A DNA stretch of 64,000 nt from Flavivirga jejuensis (GCF_030540765.1 NZ_JAUOEL010000005.1:372001-436000), one strand, 5' to 3'. Positions 17,428 through 26,606 are shown, counted from the stretch's first letter. Program-made: numbers and translations. The notes: generated by a model not told the origin, from the letters alone.

Positions 17428-18354
17428 TTATGTTAATTTTATTTCAAACTGCGTTAGTTCCTTAAATTGTAACAATCGCTGATGAACTTCTTCCTTTGAT
17501 AAATCCTGTATACGCTCTGTTCCAAATCGCTCTACACAAAATGATGCTAAGGTAGAACCATAGATAACAGCGTTTTTCATATTCTCAAAAGAAGTATCAC
17601 CCGTTTTTGCAATGTATCCAGCAAAACCTCCAGCAAACGTATCTCCTGCACCTGTTGGATCAAAAACTTCTTCTAAAGGTAAAGCAGGAGCATAAAACAC
17701 ATTATCATTATGAAATAATAAAGCGCCGTGCTCTCCTTTTTTAATAACAACATATTTAGGCCCCATATTATGAATCTTTCTAGCTGCAACAACCAAAGAA
17801 TACTCTCCTGTTAATTGTCTTGCCTCTTCATCATTTATGGTAATGATATCTACATTTTTAATAACGTTATGCAAATCTTCCAAAGCGCAGTCCATCCAAA
17901 AATTCATAGTATCTAAAACTACTAATTTAGGTTTTGTTGTCATTTGGTCTAAAACACTTTGTTGTACTAAAGGATGTAAATTTCCTAGCATAACAATTTC
18001 GGCATCGCGGTAGTTTTCCGGAACTATAGGGTTGAAATCGGCAAGTGTGTTTAATTCTGTAACTAGTGTGTCACGAGAATTCATATCGTTATGGTAACGA
18101 CCACTCCAAAAAAACGTTTTCCCCTCTTTAACTATTTCAATTCCTGAAAGGTCTATGCCTTTATTTAATAATAAATCTAAATACTCTTGAGGAAAGTCTC
18201 CACCAGTAATAGATACTATTGCAGAGTCTACATTAAATTGTGAAGCAGATAAACCAATATAAGTAGCGGCGCCACCTAGGATTTTATCGGTTTTACCGAA
18301 AGGCGTTTCAATAGCATCAAATGCGACTGAGCCTACTATTACTAATTTACTCAT
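17428..18354 (-). CDS. PfkB-family sugar/nucleoside kinase
   Basis: A 308-residue ribokinase-like enzyme. I start it at the ATG at 18354 (MSKLVIVGSVAFDAIETPFG), because the 36 residues of open frame upstream do not look like a PfkB N-terminus. The glycine pair segment ILGGAATYIGLSAS and the C-terminal signature DPTGAGDTFAGGFAGY (catalytic Asp near residue 240) identify the family. These enzymes phosphorylate sugars or nucleosides with ATP; the substrate is not evident. Its neighbours, purF and purN, suggest a nucleoside or ribose substrate, but that is only an inference. It is divergent from the histidine kinase gene. Confidence 0.85.
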   Translation of the reverse strand: MSKLVIVGSVAFDAIETPFGKTDKILGGAATYIGLSASQFNVDSAIVSITGGDFPQEYLDLLLNKGIDLSGIEIVKEGKTFFWSGRYHNDMNSRDTLVTELNTLADFNPIVPENYRDAEIVMLGNLHPLVQQSVLDQMTTKPKLVVLDTMNFWMDCALEDLHNVIKNVDIITINDEEARQLTGEYSLVVAARKIHNMGPKYVVIKKGEHGALLFHNDNVFYAPALPLEEVFDPTGAGDTFAGGFAGYIAKTGDTSFENMKNAVIYGSTLASFCVERFGTERIQDLSKEEVHQRLLQFKELTQFEIKLT

Positions 18355-18556
18355 AAAAAACCTGATAATTTTCTGCAAAGATAAGTCTTTTAAGCACGAA
18401 TTCAAGAATATTTTTTTTGAGAAAAATGTAACTTTTAACAACTCACTATTATAGATCAACAATTCACTAACTTTCCTTTTTATAGTAGATATTGATTACT
18501 CATTTTTGTTCAACCAGCATAATGCGGGTTCAAGTAATAATTTAGAAATAAAAATT

Positions 18557-19978
18557 ATGAGCAAGTTTTTAAAAGCATTTAAATATGCAAGTATTGTTAG
18601 TGTTATGGTAAACGCGATTGGGTTTATTATTTCCATTTTATTTAATGGAATAGAAAGGGTTTTAGATATTTATAAAGAAGTAGCTCCGCTATCATTATCC
18701 TTAATTTTTTTCCCTTGCTTTTTTTCAATTTATTATTTTAAAATGAATGAGTATAAAGAGTTGAGAAGAATAATCAAAACAATTATAAAACCTGCATGCT
18801 TATCGTTTATAGCGATCTATATAATATTTTATTTAACAATTACATTCTATAAAACTGATCATACTCCGATTCCCTTTTGGAATAAAGGAAGTTTGTTTAA
18901 TGGAATAACAGCAATAATTTTATTAGTTTTTAGCTCATTGATCTATTATTTGATAGTTAATAAGAATGATAGAAAAAGAACCAATAAAAATATTAGCTTA
19001 TCTGTAACAACTAGCATGTTTATATGGTTGATCATTAGTGTTTTGTATGTTTTAATTGTTAGTGTTTTGAAAGGATATTCGTTACCAATAAATTATATGT
19101 TATCTGTTACAATTAGTGGAGTTTGTGCAGCAGTATTTATGTTTCTGGTAATAAGATTTAAATACAATAAGAGGGTCGTAGTTGTTTTGGCTTATTTAAT
19201 TAATATCCTATTACTGCCTTTGTTGTTTTATGTTCTTTTAAGACCATTTGCTTTCGATTTATCGAAATATTTTCCTTCTTTTTCTTTAGTTTTTTATATT
19301 CGATCTGTAATTATGGAGGGTTCGTATTTCTTGTTTATTACGTTAACCATTCATTCTTATTTTATTTTTAAAGAAAACAAAAAACAAAAACAAAACTTAA
19401 AACAAATAGGAGTTACAGCTTCTCTAAAATATCGACAATTAAAAGCACAACTAAGTCCTCATTTTTTGTTTAATAATATTAGTGTGTTAACCGGATTAAT
19501 AGAAGAAGATCAAGAAAGAGCCATTCAATTTTCAGAGAAACTATCTCATGTTTACAGGTATTTTTTAAATCAAGAAAATCAAGATTTGGTATTGTTGAAA
19601 GACGAGTTAGTATTTGCTAAAGAGTACCTAGAGTTATTACAAGTAAGATTTGAGAACGCTATGACCTTTACAGACAGAACAGAGGATTTTTCTGAATATT
19701 ATATATTACCAATGGCATTACAGCAAGTGTTTGAAAATGTAATCAAGCATAATGAGATAAGCATGGAATCTTATATATGTATTGAGATGGTTATTGAGGG
19801 AGATTATTTAGTTGTTAAAAACAATAAAAACCCAAAAGAAGATGTTGGAAAAGGAAAACAAACAGGATTAAAGAATATTATAAATAGATACGCCTTTTTT
19901 ACGGATGAAAAAGTGATGATAATTAATGATGAACAGTATTATACCATTAAATTACCTTTATTAAAAATAGAAAACTAA
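18557..19978 (+). CDS. LytS/YpdA-type membrane sensor histidine kinase
   Basis: A 473-residue sensor kinase. The ATG at 18557 (MSKFLKAFKY) is preferred over a TTG 17 codons upstream. The first ~280 residues hold about eight hydrophobic membrane segments with no recognised periplasmic sensor domain. The cytoplasmic part has the His_kinase (PF06580) motif KAQLSPHFLFNNISVLTGLI, with the phospho-accepting His in SPHFLFN, and an ATPase region reduced to the N-box LQQVFENVIKHN and G-box GKQTGLKNIINRY. It overlaps the response regulator start by one base (TAATG), so the two form a translationally coupled pair. The signal is unknown. Confidence 0.88.
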   Translation: MSKFLKAFKYASIVSVMVNAIGFIISILFNGIERVLDIYKEVAPLSLSLIFFPCFFSIYYFKMNEYKELRRIIKTIIKPACLSFIAIYIIFYLTITFYKTDHTPIPFWNKGSLFNGITAIILLVFSSLIYYLIVNKNDRKRTNKNISLSVTTSMFIWLIISVLYVLIVSVLKGYSLPINYMLSVTISGVCAAVFMFLVIRFKYNKRVVVVLAYLINILLLPLLFYVLLRPFAFDLSKYFPSFSLVFYIRSVIMEGSYFLFITLTIHSYFIFKENKKQKQNLKQIGVTASLKYRQLKAQLSPHFLFNNISVLTGLIEEDQERAIQFSEKLSHVYRYFLNQENQDLVLLKDELVFAKEYLELLQVRFENAMTFTDRTEDFSEYYILPMALQQVFENVIKHNEISMESYICIEMVIEGDYLVVKNNKNPKEDVGKGKQTGLKNIINRYAFFTDEKVMIINDEQYYTIKLPLLKIEN

Positions 19979-20727
19979 TGAAAGTTGTGATTATAGAAGA
20001 CGAGTTGTTGTCAAGTAGGAGGTTGCAGCGTATGTTATCTGATTATAATTATGAGATCTTAGCAAATTTGGTCTCAGTAAAATCTACTATCAAATGGTTT
20101 AAAGAAAACAAACATCCGGATATTTTGTTTCTTGATGTTCATCTTTCAGACGGTTTGTGTTTCGAAATTTTTAAACACGTAGAAATAAAAAGTGTTATAG
20201 TATTTACTACCGCTTTTAGTGAATATAGTATAAAAGCATTCGATTATAATAGTGTGTCCTATTTGCTAAAGCCAATTAATAAAGAACAATTAAAAAAAGC
20301 TATTAAAAAAGCAACAGTTTTTAGTAAGAATGAAAGTGAGCTATTGGTTTTAAAAGAAGCTGTTCAAGAATATAATATCTCTGTATTTAAAAATAAGTTT
20401 GCGGTTAAACTCGGAAAAAAAATAAAACTGATTGATGTAGATGCTGTTGAATGTTTTTTTAGTTCAAATAATATTACATATTTACGTTCAAATGAATTTA
20501 ATTATATTCTAAATTCAGCATTAATAGATCTTGAAAGTGAATTAAATCCTGCTGTTTTTTTTCAAATTAGCAGGAAGTTTATTGTTAACATAAATGCCAT
20601 TAAAAATATTGTTTCATATTCTAATAGTAGATTAAGGTTAGTTTTAAGTTCTTATAATGAATGTGAGATTATTGTAAGTAGAGAGCGTGTAAAGGATTTT
20701 AAAAAATGGATCGACGGCGGAGCATAA
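19978..20727 (+). CDS. LytTR-family response regulator
   Basis: A 249-residue regulator paired with the histidine kinase upstream. The receiver domain has the acidic pocket IIEDE (residues 5-9), the phospho-acceptor Asp53 (ILFLDVHLSDG), the switch Thr in VFTTAFSEYS and the Lys in YLLKPINKEQ. The C-terminal ~100 residues are a LytTR DNA-binding domain (VDAVECFFSSNNITYL, then FQISRKFIVNINAIKNIV). LytTR regulators bind direct-repeat sites and often control envelope or surface genes. Its stop lies 2 bases from the end of rnhA, which is convergent. Confidence 0.92.
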   Translation: MKVVIIEDELLSSRRLQRMLSDYNYEILANLVSVKSTIKWFKENKHPDILFLDVHLSDGLCFEIFKHVEIKSVIVFTTAFSEYSIKAFDYNSVSYLLKPINKEQLKKAIKKATVFSKNESELLVLKEAVQEYNISVFKNKFAVKLGKKIKLIDVDAVECFFSSNNITYLRSNEFNYILNSALIDLESELNPAVFFQISRKFIVNINAIKNIVSYSNSRLRLVLSSYNECEIIVSRERVKDFKKWIDGGA

Positions 20728-20729
20728 TA

Positions 20730-21368
20730 CTATTTTCTTCCAAAATCTGCAGGAATTTCACCCCAAGCTTTGGTTTCCCATTTTACAATAACAGTTTTGT
20801 AAGTGTTGTTTTTTAACCAGTCGATAGCCCTGTCGATCAATTCAAAAAGGGCTTTGTTTTTACTGTTTTGTTCTAATTTAGTATTACATTTTTTCTTTTT
20901 TACCCAACTCATAGCTGTTTTAGAATCTGTATATAAAATACGATCACTATTGTTTTTTTTAAGAAAAGCTAAACCATGAACAATAGCTAAAAACTCTCCA
21001 ATGTTATTCGTTCCTTCTTTAAAAGGACCTTGGATAAAAAGTTGCTTTTTTGTTTTAGTATCAACACCACGATATTCCATCTTCCCTGGATTTCCGCTTG
21101 AAGCAGCATCAACCGAAATAGAGTTGTAGTTGGGTTGCCCTATTTTATTTAATTGTTCTTTCGAGAGCTCACTTTTAAATTTTGAAGATTTTCCAATATA
21201 ATCTTTATAGTTCCCTTTTAAAGCTTTTTTTGCAGCTTCAAATGTTAAAAACGATTTATATTGGGCACCTTGAAAATCTTTAATTTGTGCTTTGCAATCC
21301 TTCCAAGATTCAAAAACACCAATGTGGTGCCCTTTCCAAACAGTGTAATATTTCTTTTTTTTAGACAT
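20730..21368 (-). CDS. rnhA: Ribonuclease HI with N-terminal viroplasmin-like RNA/DNA-binding domain
   Basis: A 212-residue RNase H type 1. Residues ~5-50 (KYYTVWKGHHIGVFESWKDC) are the hybrid-binding domain also found in eukaryotic RNase H1 and caulimovirus viroplasmin. Residues ~82-212 are the catalytic domain with the four carboxylates Asp87 (ISVDAASSGNPG), Glu125 (NNIGEFLAIVHG), Asp148 (LYTDSKTAMSW) and Asp208 (IPADFGRK). It removes RNA from RNA-DNA hybrids. The start overlaps the end of purN by 8 bases on the same strand. It converges on the LytTR gene with a 2-base gap and no terminator between. Confidence 0.92.
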   Translation of the reverse strand: MSKKKKYYTVWKGHHIGVFESWKDCKAQIKDFQGAQYKSFLTFEAAKKALKGNYKDYIGKSSKFKSELSKEQLNKIGQPNYNSISVDAASSGNPGKMEYRGVDTKTKKQLFIQGPFKEGTNNIGEFLAIVHGLAFLKKNNSDRILYTDSKTAMSWVKKKKCNTKLEQNSKNKALFELIDRAIDWLKNNTYKTVIVKWETKAWGEIPADFGRK

Positions 21369-21927
21369 TTAATAGTTTTTCGACCACTTTAGGAAAATGT
21401 TCCATTTCTAATTCATGAATTTTTGTAGCAACATCTTCAGCTGTATCAGAAGTATTAACATCACATGTTGCTTGAAAAATAATGGCACCTTCGTCATAAT
21501 TTTCATTCACATAATGAATAGTAATGCCAGTTTCAACTTCATTATTAGCTACTACAGCTTTGTGTACATTCATACCATACATGCCTTTACCTCCGTATTT
21601 TGGCAATAAAGCTGGATGGACATTAATTACTTTATTAGGAAACCTTTCCAAAATAGACTCGGGGAATTTCCATAAAAACCCTGCCAGAACAATTAAATCT
21701 GGTTGAGATGCCTTTAAAATATTTAATACGTCGTTTGTTTTTGTAAGCGCGATGTTATTAAAAGAAAGCGCACTTACTTTTAGCTTTTTAGCGCGGTCTA
21801 AAACTTTGGCATGGGGATTGTTTGTAAGAACCTGAATAACAGATGCATTATCGCTGTTGTGAAAAAACTTAATTAGATTTTCAGCATTAGTACCACTTCC
21901 GGACGCAAAAATTACAATACGTTTCAT
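21361..21927 (-). CDS. purN: Phosphoribosylglycinamide formyltransferase
   Basis: A 188-residue GAR transformylase that adds a formyl group from 10-formyl-tetrahydrofolate in step 3 of purine synthesis. The N-terminal phosphate loop is FASGSGTNAENL. The catalytic triad is Asn102 and His104 (INVHPALLPKYGG) and Asp145 (NENYDEGAI). Length is normal. It is co-oriented with and overlaps rnhA, and is divergent from acpP across a 274-base gap. Confidence 0.95.
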   Translation of the reverse strand: MKRIVIFASGSGTNAENLIKFFHNSDNASVIQVLTNNPHAKVLDRAKKLKVSALSFNNIALTKTNDVLNILKASQPDLIVLAGFLWKFPESILERFPNKVINVHPALLPKYGGKGMYGMNVHKAVVANNEVETGITIHYVNENYDEGAIIFQATCDVNTSDTAEDVATKIHELEMEHFPKVVEKLLNV

Positions 21928-22162
21928 CTATTGGTTTATATTTTTAAATTAATGTTAGACGTAATTGGTAGATCAAATTCAAAGAATGTTCAGCAAAATT
22001 GTTCAAGCTCATTTCATTTTCAGATTGTAATGTTAAATTATTCGAACAAAAAAAAGAATAATTATTAACAATTTGAAGGTAAAATATAAATACTTAAAAC
22101 TAATTTTAGTAAATTACAAACACATTTTTTTATTAAAGATGTGTTTTAAAAATAAAGTTTTT

Positions 22163-22170
22163 TATTTTTG
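22163..22170 (+). promoter_or_regulatory. Possible promoter -7 element for acpP-fabF
   Basis: TATTTTTG matches TAnnTTTG 31 bases before the acpP start. A GTG lies 19 bases further upstream where TTG is expected, so only the -7 is a good match. Confidence 0.45.
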
Positions 22171-22201
22171 CCAACTAATTAAAATTTAAAATTAAAATAT
22201 T

Positions 22202-22435
22202 ATGTCAGACATTGCATCAAGAGTAAAAGCGATTATCGTAGACAAATTGGGAGTTGATGAGAACGAAGTTGTAACGGAAGCAAGCTTCACAAACGATTTA
22301 GGAGCGGACTCATTGGATACTGTTGAATTAATAATGGAATTCGAAAAAGAATTTGATATTCAAATACCGGACGATCAAGCTGAAAACATTGCTACAGTTG
22401 GTCAAGCTATTTCTTATATAGAAGAGGCAAAATAA
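22202..22435 (+). CDS. acpP: Acyl carrier protein
   Basis: A 77-residue acidic carrier protein. The phosphopantetheine attachment site is Ser37 in [16 protein letters not shown]. The helix after it ([20 protein letters not shown]) is typical of fatty-acid AcpP. It carries acyl chains for FabF, encoded 11 bases downstream, so the two form an operon. Confidence 0.97.
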   Translation: MSDIASRVKAIIVDKLGVDENEVVTEASFTNDLGADSLDTVELIMEFEKEFDIQIPDDQAENIATVGQAISYIEEAK

Positions 22436-22446
22436 GAATACACTTT

Positions 22447-23697
22447 ATGGAACTAAAGCGAGTTGTAGTCACAGGATTAGGGGCTTTAACACCTATAGGT
22501 AACACCAAAGAAGATTTTTGGGAAGGACTTATTAGTGGTAAAAGCGGTGCTGCGCCTATAACATATTATGACACCGAGAAATTTAAAACGAAGTTCGCTT
22601 GCGAATTAAAAGGTTTTAATGCAACCGATTTTCTTGATAGAAAAGAGGCTCGTAAGATGGATAAATTTGCGCAATATGCTATGGTAGCTTCAGATGAGGC
22701 TATTGCAGACGCTAAATTAAATCTAGATGAGATAAATAAGTTGCGAGTAGGTGTTATATGGGGAGCAGGAATTGGAGGTTTAGAAACCTTTCAGCAAGAA
22801 GTTTTAAACTTTGCCGAAGGCGATGGAACTCCAAGGTTTAATCCATTCTTTATTCCGAAAATGATCGCAGATATTGCACCGGCCAACATTTCCATAAAAC
22901 ATGGATTTATGGGGCCAAATTACACAACAGTTTCTGCATGTGCTTCTTCTGCAAATGCTATGTTCGATGCTTTAAACTCTATACGTTTAGGGTATTGTGA
23001 TGTAGTCGTTACAGGAGGAAGTGAAGCAGCGGTTACTATTGCTGGAATGGGAGGTTTTAATGCTATGCATGCACTATCCACTAGAAATGAAAGCCCAGAA
23101 ACAGCTTCAAGACCATTTGATGGAACCAGAGATGGTTTTGTTTTAGGAGAAGGAGCAGGTGCTTTAATTTTAGAAGAGTATGAACATGCCAAGGCAAGAG
23201 GAGCAAAAATATATGCTGAGGTTGCAGGAGGAGGATTGTCATCTGATGCATATCACATGACAGCTCCGCATCCAGAAGGTATTGGTGTTGTTGAGGTCAT
23301 GAAGAACTGTTTAGAAAATGCAGGACTAAAACCAGAAGATGTAGACCATATAAATACTCATGGAACTTCTACACCTTTAGGGGATGTGGCCGAACTTAAA
23401 GCTATTTCTAAAGTTTTTGGAGATCATGCTAAGAATATAAATATTAATTCAACAAAATCAATGACCGGGCACTTATTGGGTGCTGCGGGCGCTATTGAAG
23501 CTATTTCGGTTATATTGGCAATGGAAAATGGTCTTGTACCTCCAACAATTAACCATACTACAGTAGATGAAAAAATTGATCCTGAATTAAATTTAACCTT
23601 AAACAAGGCTCAAAAGCGTGACGTTAAAGTAGCTATGAGTAATACATTTGGATTTGGCGGACACAACGCTTGTGTAGTATTCAAGAAAATAGATTAA
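22447..23697 (+). CDS. fabF: 3-oxoacyl-[acyl-carrier-protein] synthase II
   Basis: A 416-residue condensing enzyme that elongates acyl-ACP with malonyl-ACP. The catalytic residues are Cys165 (TVSACASSANAM), His305 (NTHGTSTPLGD) and His342 (STKSMTGHLLGAAGA), the complete Cys-His-His set of KAS I/II. The glycine-rich C-terminus SNTFGFGGHNA is intact. Length matches FabF. It follows acpP directly and precedes rnc, a gene order common in bacteria. Confidence 0.97.
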   Translation: MELKRVVVTGLGALTPIGNTKEDFWEGLISGKSGAAPITYYDTEKFKTKFACELKGFNATDFLDRKEARKMDKFAQYAMVASDEAIADAKLNLDEINKLRVGVIWGAGIGGLETFQQEVLNFAEGDGTPRFNPFFIPKMIADIAPANISIKHGFMGPNYTTVSACASSANAMFDALNSIRLGYCDVVVTGGSEAAVTIAGMGGFNAMHALSTRNESPETASRPFDGTRDGFVLGEGAGALILEEYEHAKARGAKIYAEVAGGGLSSDAYHMTAPHPEGIGVVEVMKNCLENAGLKPEDVDHINTHGTSTPLGDVAELKAISKVFGDHAKNININSTKSMTGHLLGAAGAIEAISVILAMENGLVPPTINHTTVDEKIDPELNLTLNKAQKRDVKVAMSNTFGFGGHNACVVFKKID

Positions 23698-23709
23698 ATC
23701 CCGAATGAA

Positions 23710-23762
23710 ATAAACCATAATGATAAATTAAATTTTACAGTAAAATGAAACATGGTTTATTA
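23710..23762. repeat. Nested inverted repeat between fabF and rnc
   Basis: A perfect outer inverted repeat (AATAAACCAT at 23710-23719, complement at 23753-23762) encloses a second perfect palindrome (ATTTTAC-A-GTAAAAT, 23733-23747). A transcript would form a two-stage stem in the 98-base fabF-rnc gap. There is no T-run, so it is not a simple terminator; it could be a processing or regulatory site. Confidence 0.45.
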
Positions 23763-23795
23763 CATCTGACATTAAAATAATATATTAAAAATCAG

Positions 23796-24536
23796 ATGAA
23801 AAACATTCGTAACATATTAAATTCCCGTTTTAAACGCAACGGGAATTTTTTTATGCAATTAACTAAAATTCTTGGGTTTAAAGCTAAACATATTAAGTTC
23901 TACAAAACAGCATTTACCCATCGTTCAATGAATATAAGAGATAGTAAAGGGAATGCTATTAATTATGAACGGCTAGAGTTTTTGGGAGATGCTACATTAA
24001 GTGCTGTAATTGCATCACATTTATATTTACAAGTACCTAGCGGCGATGAAGGGTATTTAACTAAAATGCGCTCTAAAATTGTAAGTAGAGAGCATTTAAA
24101 CGAATTAGGCAGAGACTTACACTTAATAGACTTAGTAGAGAGTAAAATTCCTCCAGGACAGTTTGGAGACAATATTCACGGCAATATTTTTGAAGCTTTA
24201 ATCGGTGCTATTTTTCTTGATAGAGGCTATAAGTTTTGTGAAAAGTTTATATACAAACGTGTTATTATTCCCTATGTAGATATAGAAACCTTAGAAGGTA
24301 AAGTTATTAGTTATAAAAGCTTACTTATTGAATGGTGTCAAAAAGAGAAGAAAACATTTAACTATAATGTTTATGAAGATACAGGTAATGATGATGTTCG
24401 GCATTTTTCGGTAAAATTATCTATAGATCAAAAAATTGTTGCGAAAGCACGAGCAACATCAAAGAAAAAAGCAGAAGAGAAAGCTTCTAAACGTGCTTTT
24501 TTTGCATTTCAAAATAAGATATCTAAAATGCTTTAA
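23796..24536 (+). CDS. rnc: Ribonuclease III
   Basis: A 246-residue dsRNA endonuclease that matures rRNA and cleaves structured mRNA. The catalytic domain has NYERLEFLGDATLSAVI and FEALIGAIFLDRGY, which supply the metal-binding carboxylates. The C-terminal dsRNA-binding domain covers about residues 165-240 (VKLSIDQKIVAKARATSKKKAEE). Two starts are possible: ATG at 23796, or an in-frame ATG at 23853 (MQLTKILGF). The region between holds a terminator-like hairpin. I keep the longer form because an extension ending GNFF before LGF seems usual in Flavobacteriia (from memory). It follows acpP-fabF. Confidence 0.9.
   Translation: MKNIRNILNSRFKRNGNFFMQLTKILGFKAKHIKFYKTAFTHRSMNIRDSKGNAINYERLEFLGDATLSAVIASHLYLQVPSGDEGYLTKMRSKIVSREHLNELGRDLHLIDLVESKIPPGQFGDNIHGNIFEALIGAIFLDRGYKFCEKFIYKRVIIPYVDIETLEGKVISYKSLLIEWCQKEKKTFNYNVYEDTGNDDVRHFSVKLSIDQKIVAKARATSKKKAEEKASKRAFFAFQNKISKML
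23821..23852 (+). terminator. Terminator-like hairpin inside the 5' coding region of rnc
   Basis: ATTCCCGTT pairs perfectly with AACGGGAAT around an 8-base loop and is followed by six T, directly before the in-frame ATG at 23853. It has all the features of an intrinsic terminator but lies within codons 9-19 of rnc if the upstream start is used. It could end acpP-fabF transcripts or attenuate rnc. Confidence 0.6.
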
Positions 24537-24656
24537 AATGTATTTTAGATAAAAGGGAATACTACAACGTTTTCGCTTATTTTGTTATTAAGATTAGGTT
24601 AAACGTTTTTCAATTGAACGTTTTATAGACTATATTTACAGCGATTAATATAAGTT

Positions 24657-25142
24657 ATGGCTGTACACAAGCTTATTCTGGATAATGTTTTTGAAGAAGA
24701 TTTATATACTTTAATAGCAATTCACTGTACACTCGAAGATTATCGTTTAGCGTATCTTTTAAATAAACATTTAGGAATAAGCCTAGTTAGAAAGCCACTA
24801 GATTTAGATTATCAAAATAAAAAATCAACTTACTCAATTTTTGAATGGGAAGATAATAAACAACAAACTATTTGGAATTTAGTTTCCAATGTTTGTAAAA
24901 CAGAAGATTATAGGCAAAGAAGGAATGAGTCATTATTTGATTCTGAAGAAAAAATAACGAGGACAGCATATTTAATACCAGAATATAAAACGGTTAATTA
25001 TTTTTTAAAAATAGATAACGAAATCGATTCTAGTAAAGAAAAATATATTCTAAATAATGTATTAAAAGCACCTCAAATTGCCACAGCTTACAATATTGAT
25101 ATCAATCAATTAAAATCCAAAGACAATTTAATTTTTAGCTAA
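24657..25142 (+). CDS. IPExxVDY family protein
   Basis: A 161-residue protein of unknown function, named after a C-terminal motif seen here as IPEYKTVNYFLKID. The N-terminus VHKLILDNVFEEDLYTLIAI is typical. No signal peptide or membrane segment is visible, so it should be cytoplasmic. The family is limited to Bacteroidota and is typically found next to pyruvate kinase; here it overlaps the pyk start by one base (TAATG), so translation is probably coupled. A role in glycolytic control is only suggested by this linkage. Confidence 0.88.
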   Translation: MAVHKLILDNVFEEDLYTLIAIHCTLEDYRLAYLLNKHLGISLVRKPLDLDYQNKKSTYSIFEWEDNKQQTIWNLVSNVCKTEDYRQRRNESLFDSEEKITRTAYLIPEYKTVNYFLKIDNEIDSSKEKYILNNVLKAPQIATAYNIDINQLKSKDNLIFS

Positions 25143-26584
25143 TGTCAACAACAAAGAAAACGAAAATAGTAGCAACATTAGGACCTGCTACAAGTACAAA
25201 AGAAGTTCTAAAAGGAATGCTTGAAGAAGGCGTTAATGTATTTAGAATAAACTTTTCTCATGCCGATTATAAAGATGTAACCGAACGTATTAAAATGATA
25301 CGAGATTTAAATGAAGAATTCGGTTTTACTGCTGCGGTTTTAGCAGATTTACAAGGCCCTAAACTTCGTGTTGGTGTTATGAAAGAGGAAGTTGTTGTGA
25401 ATCCTGGTGATGAAATTACATTTGCTACAGGAGAGCGTTTTGAAGGCACAAAAGAGCGCGTTTATATGACCTATGAAAGGTTTCCTCAAGATGCTAAACC
25501 AGGGGAACGTATCCTTTTAGATGATGGGAAATTAATGTTTGAAGTTGTTTCAACAGATAAAAAGAGCGAAGTTGTTGCTCGTGTTATTCAAGGTGGCCCG
25601 CTTAAATCTAAAAAAGGGGTGAATCTTCCTAATACAGATATTTCACAACCTGCTTTAACCGAAAAAGATATTGAAGATGCTATTTTTGCAATTAGCCTAG
25701 ATGTAGATTGGATTGCTTTATCGTTTGTTCGCCATGCAGAAGATTTAATGCAGTTACGTGATTTAATAAATAAGCATAGTGAACATAAAATACCTATTAT
25801 AGCTAAGATTGAAAAACCTGAAGCTGTAGAAAATATCGATAAGATTGTAACACATTGCGATGGTATTATGGTAGCCCGTGGTGATTTAGGTGTTGAGGTT
25901 CCTGCAGAGGAAGTACCGCTTATTCAAAAACAATTAGTATTACGTGCTAAAAAAGCAAGAATTCCAGTAATTATAGCAACCCAAATGATGGAGACTATGA
26001 TTTCTAGTTTAACACCAACAAGAGCAGAGGTAAACGATGTTGCAAATTCAGTTATGGATGGCGCTGATGCCGTTATGTTATCTGGCGAAACATCGGTTGG
26101 TAGTTACCCTGTAGAAGTTATAAAGCAAATGTCTGATATCCTTAAAAGTGTAGAGGATTCAAATCTAATTAAAGTACCACAATTACCACCACATATTCGT
26201 ACGAACCGTTATATAACAAAATCTATTTGTTACCATGCTGCCAACATGGCAAATGAAATAAATGCAAAAGCTATTTCAACATTAACAAATAGTGGATATA
26301 CAGCATTTCAAATTTCAGCATGGAGACCATCATGTCATATTTTAGTTTTTACTTCTAATAAACGTATTTTAACACGCCTTAGTTTACTTTGGGGCGTTCG
26401 TGCTTTTTACTACGATAAATTCGTAAGCACAGATGAAACTATTGAAGATGTAAACGCGATTGCATGTAAAAAAGGCTATTTAGAAGAAGGTGATATGCTT
26501 ATTAGTTTAGCGGCAATGCCAATTAAAGATAGAGGGATGGTAAACACGTTGCGTGTTACCGAAATAGATTCTTGTAATTTTTAA
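25142..26584 (+). CDS. pyk: Pyruvate kinase
   Basis: A 480-residue enzyme that converts phosphoenolpyruvate and ADP to pyruvate and ATP. The N-terminus KTKIVATLGPATST, the loop INFSHADYKDV, the Mg/Lys signature IIAKIEKPEAVENI, and MVARGDLGVEVPAEEVPLIQ plus DGADAVMLSGETSVGSYPVE are all conserved. The C-terminal allosteric domain is present (residues ~350-480). It follows the IPExxVDY gene by translational overlap and ends at a strong terminator. Confidence 0.97.
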   Translation: MSTTKKTKIVATLGPATSTKEVLKGMLEEGVNVFRINFSHADYKDVTERIKMIRDLNEEFGFTAAVLADLQGPKLRVGVMKEEVVVNPGDEITFATGERFEGTKERVYMTYERFPQDAKPGERILLDDGKLMFEVVSTDKKSEVVARVIQGGPLKSKKGVNLPNTDISQPALTEKDIEDAIFAISLDVDWIALSFVRHAEDLMQLRDLINKHSEHKIPIIAKIEKPEAVENIDKIVTHCDGIMVARGDLGVEVPAEEVPLIQKQLVLRAKKARIPVIIATQMMETMISSLTPTRAEVNDVANSVMDGADAVMLSGETSVGSYPVEVIKQMSDILKSVEDSNLIKVPQLPPHIRTNRYITKSICYHAANMANEINAKAISTLTNSGYTAFQISAWRPSCHILVFTSNKRILTRLSLLWGVRAFYYDKFVSTDETIEDVNAIACKKGYLEEGDMLISLAAMPIKDRGMVNTLRVTEIDSCNF

Positions 26585-26606
26585 TAAATTCAGTATTTAA
26601 ATATTT

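Noticed and set aside
18355-18462. 36-residue N-terminal extension of the PfkB kinase
   Set aside because: The PfkB fold begins at MSKLVIVGS; the upstream residues look like translated leader sequence.
18506-18556. Upstream TTG start for the LytS-type kinase
   Set aside because: The 17 extra residues are hydrophilic with no family support; ATG at 18557 precedes the first membrane segment.
22920-23192. 90-residue antisense frame in fabF
   Set aside because: Shadow of a conserved gene on the other strand with no independent evidence.
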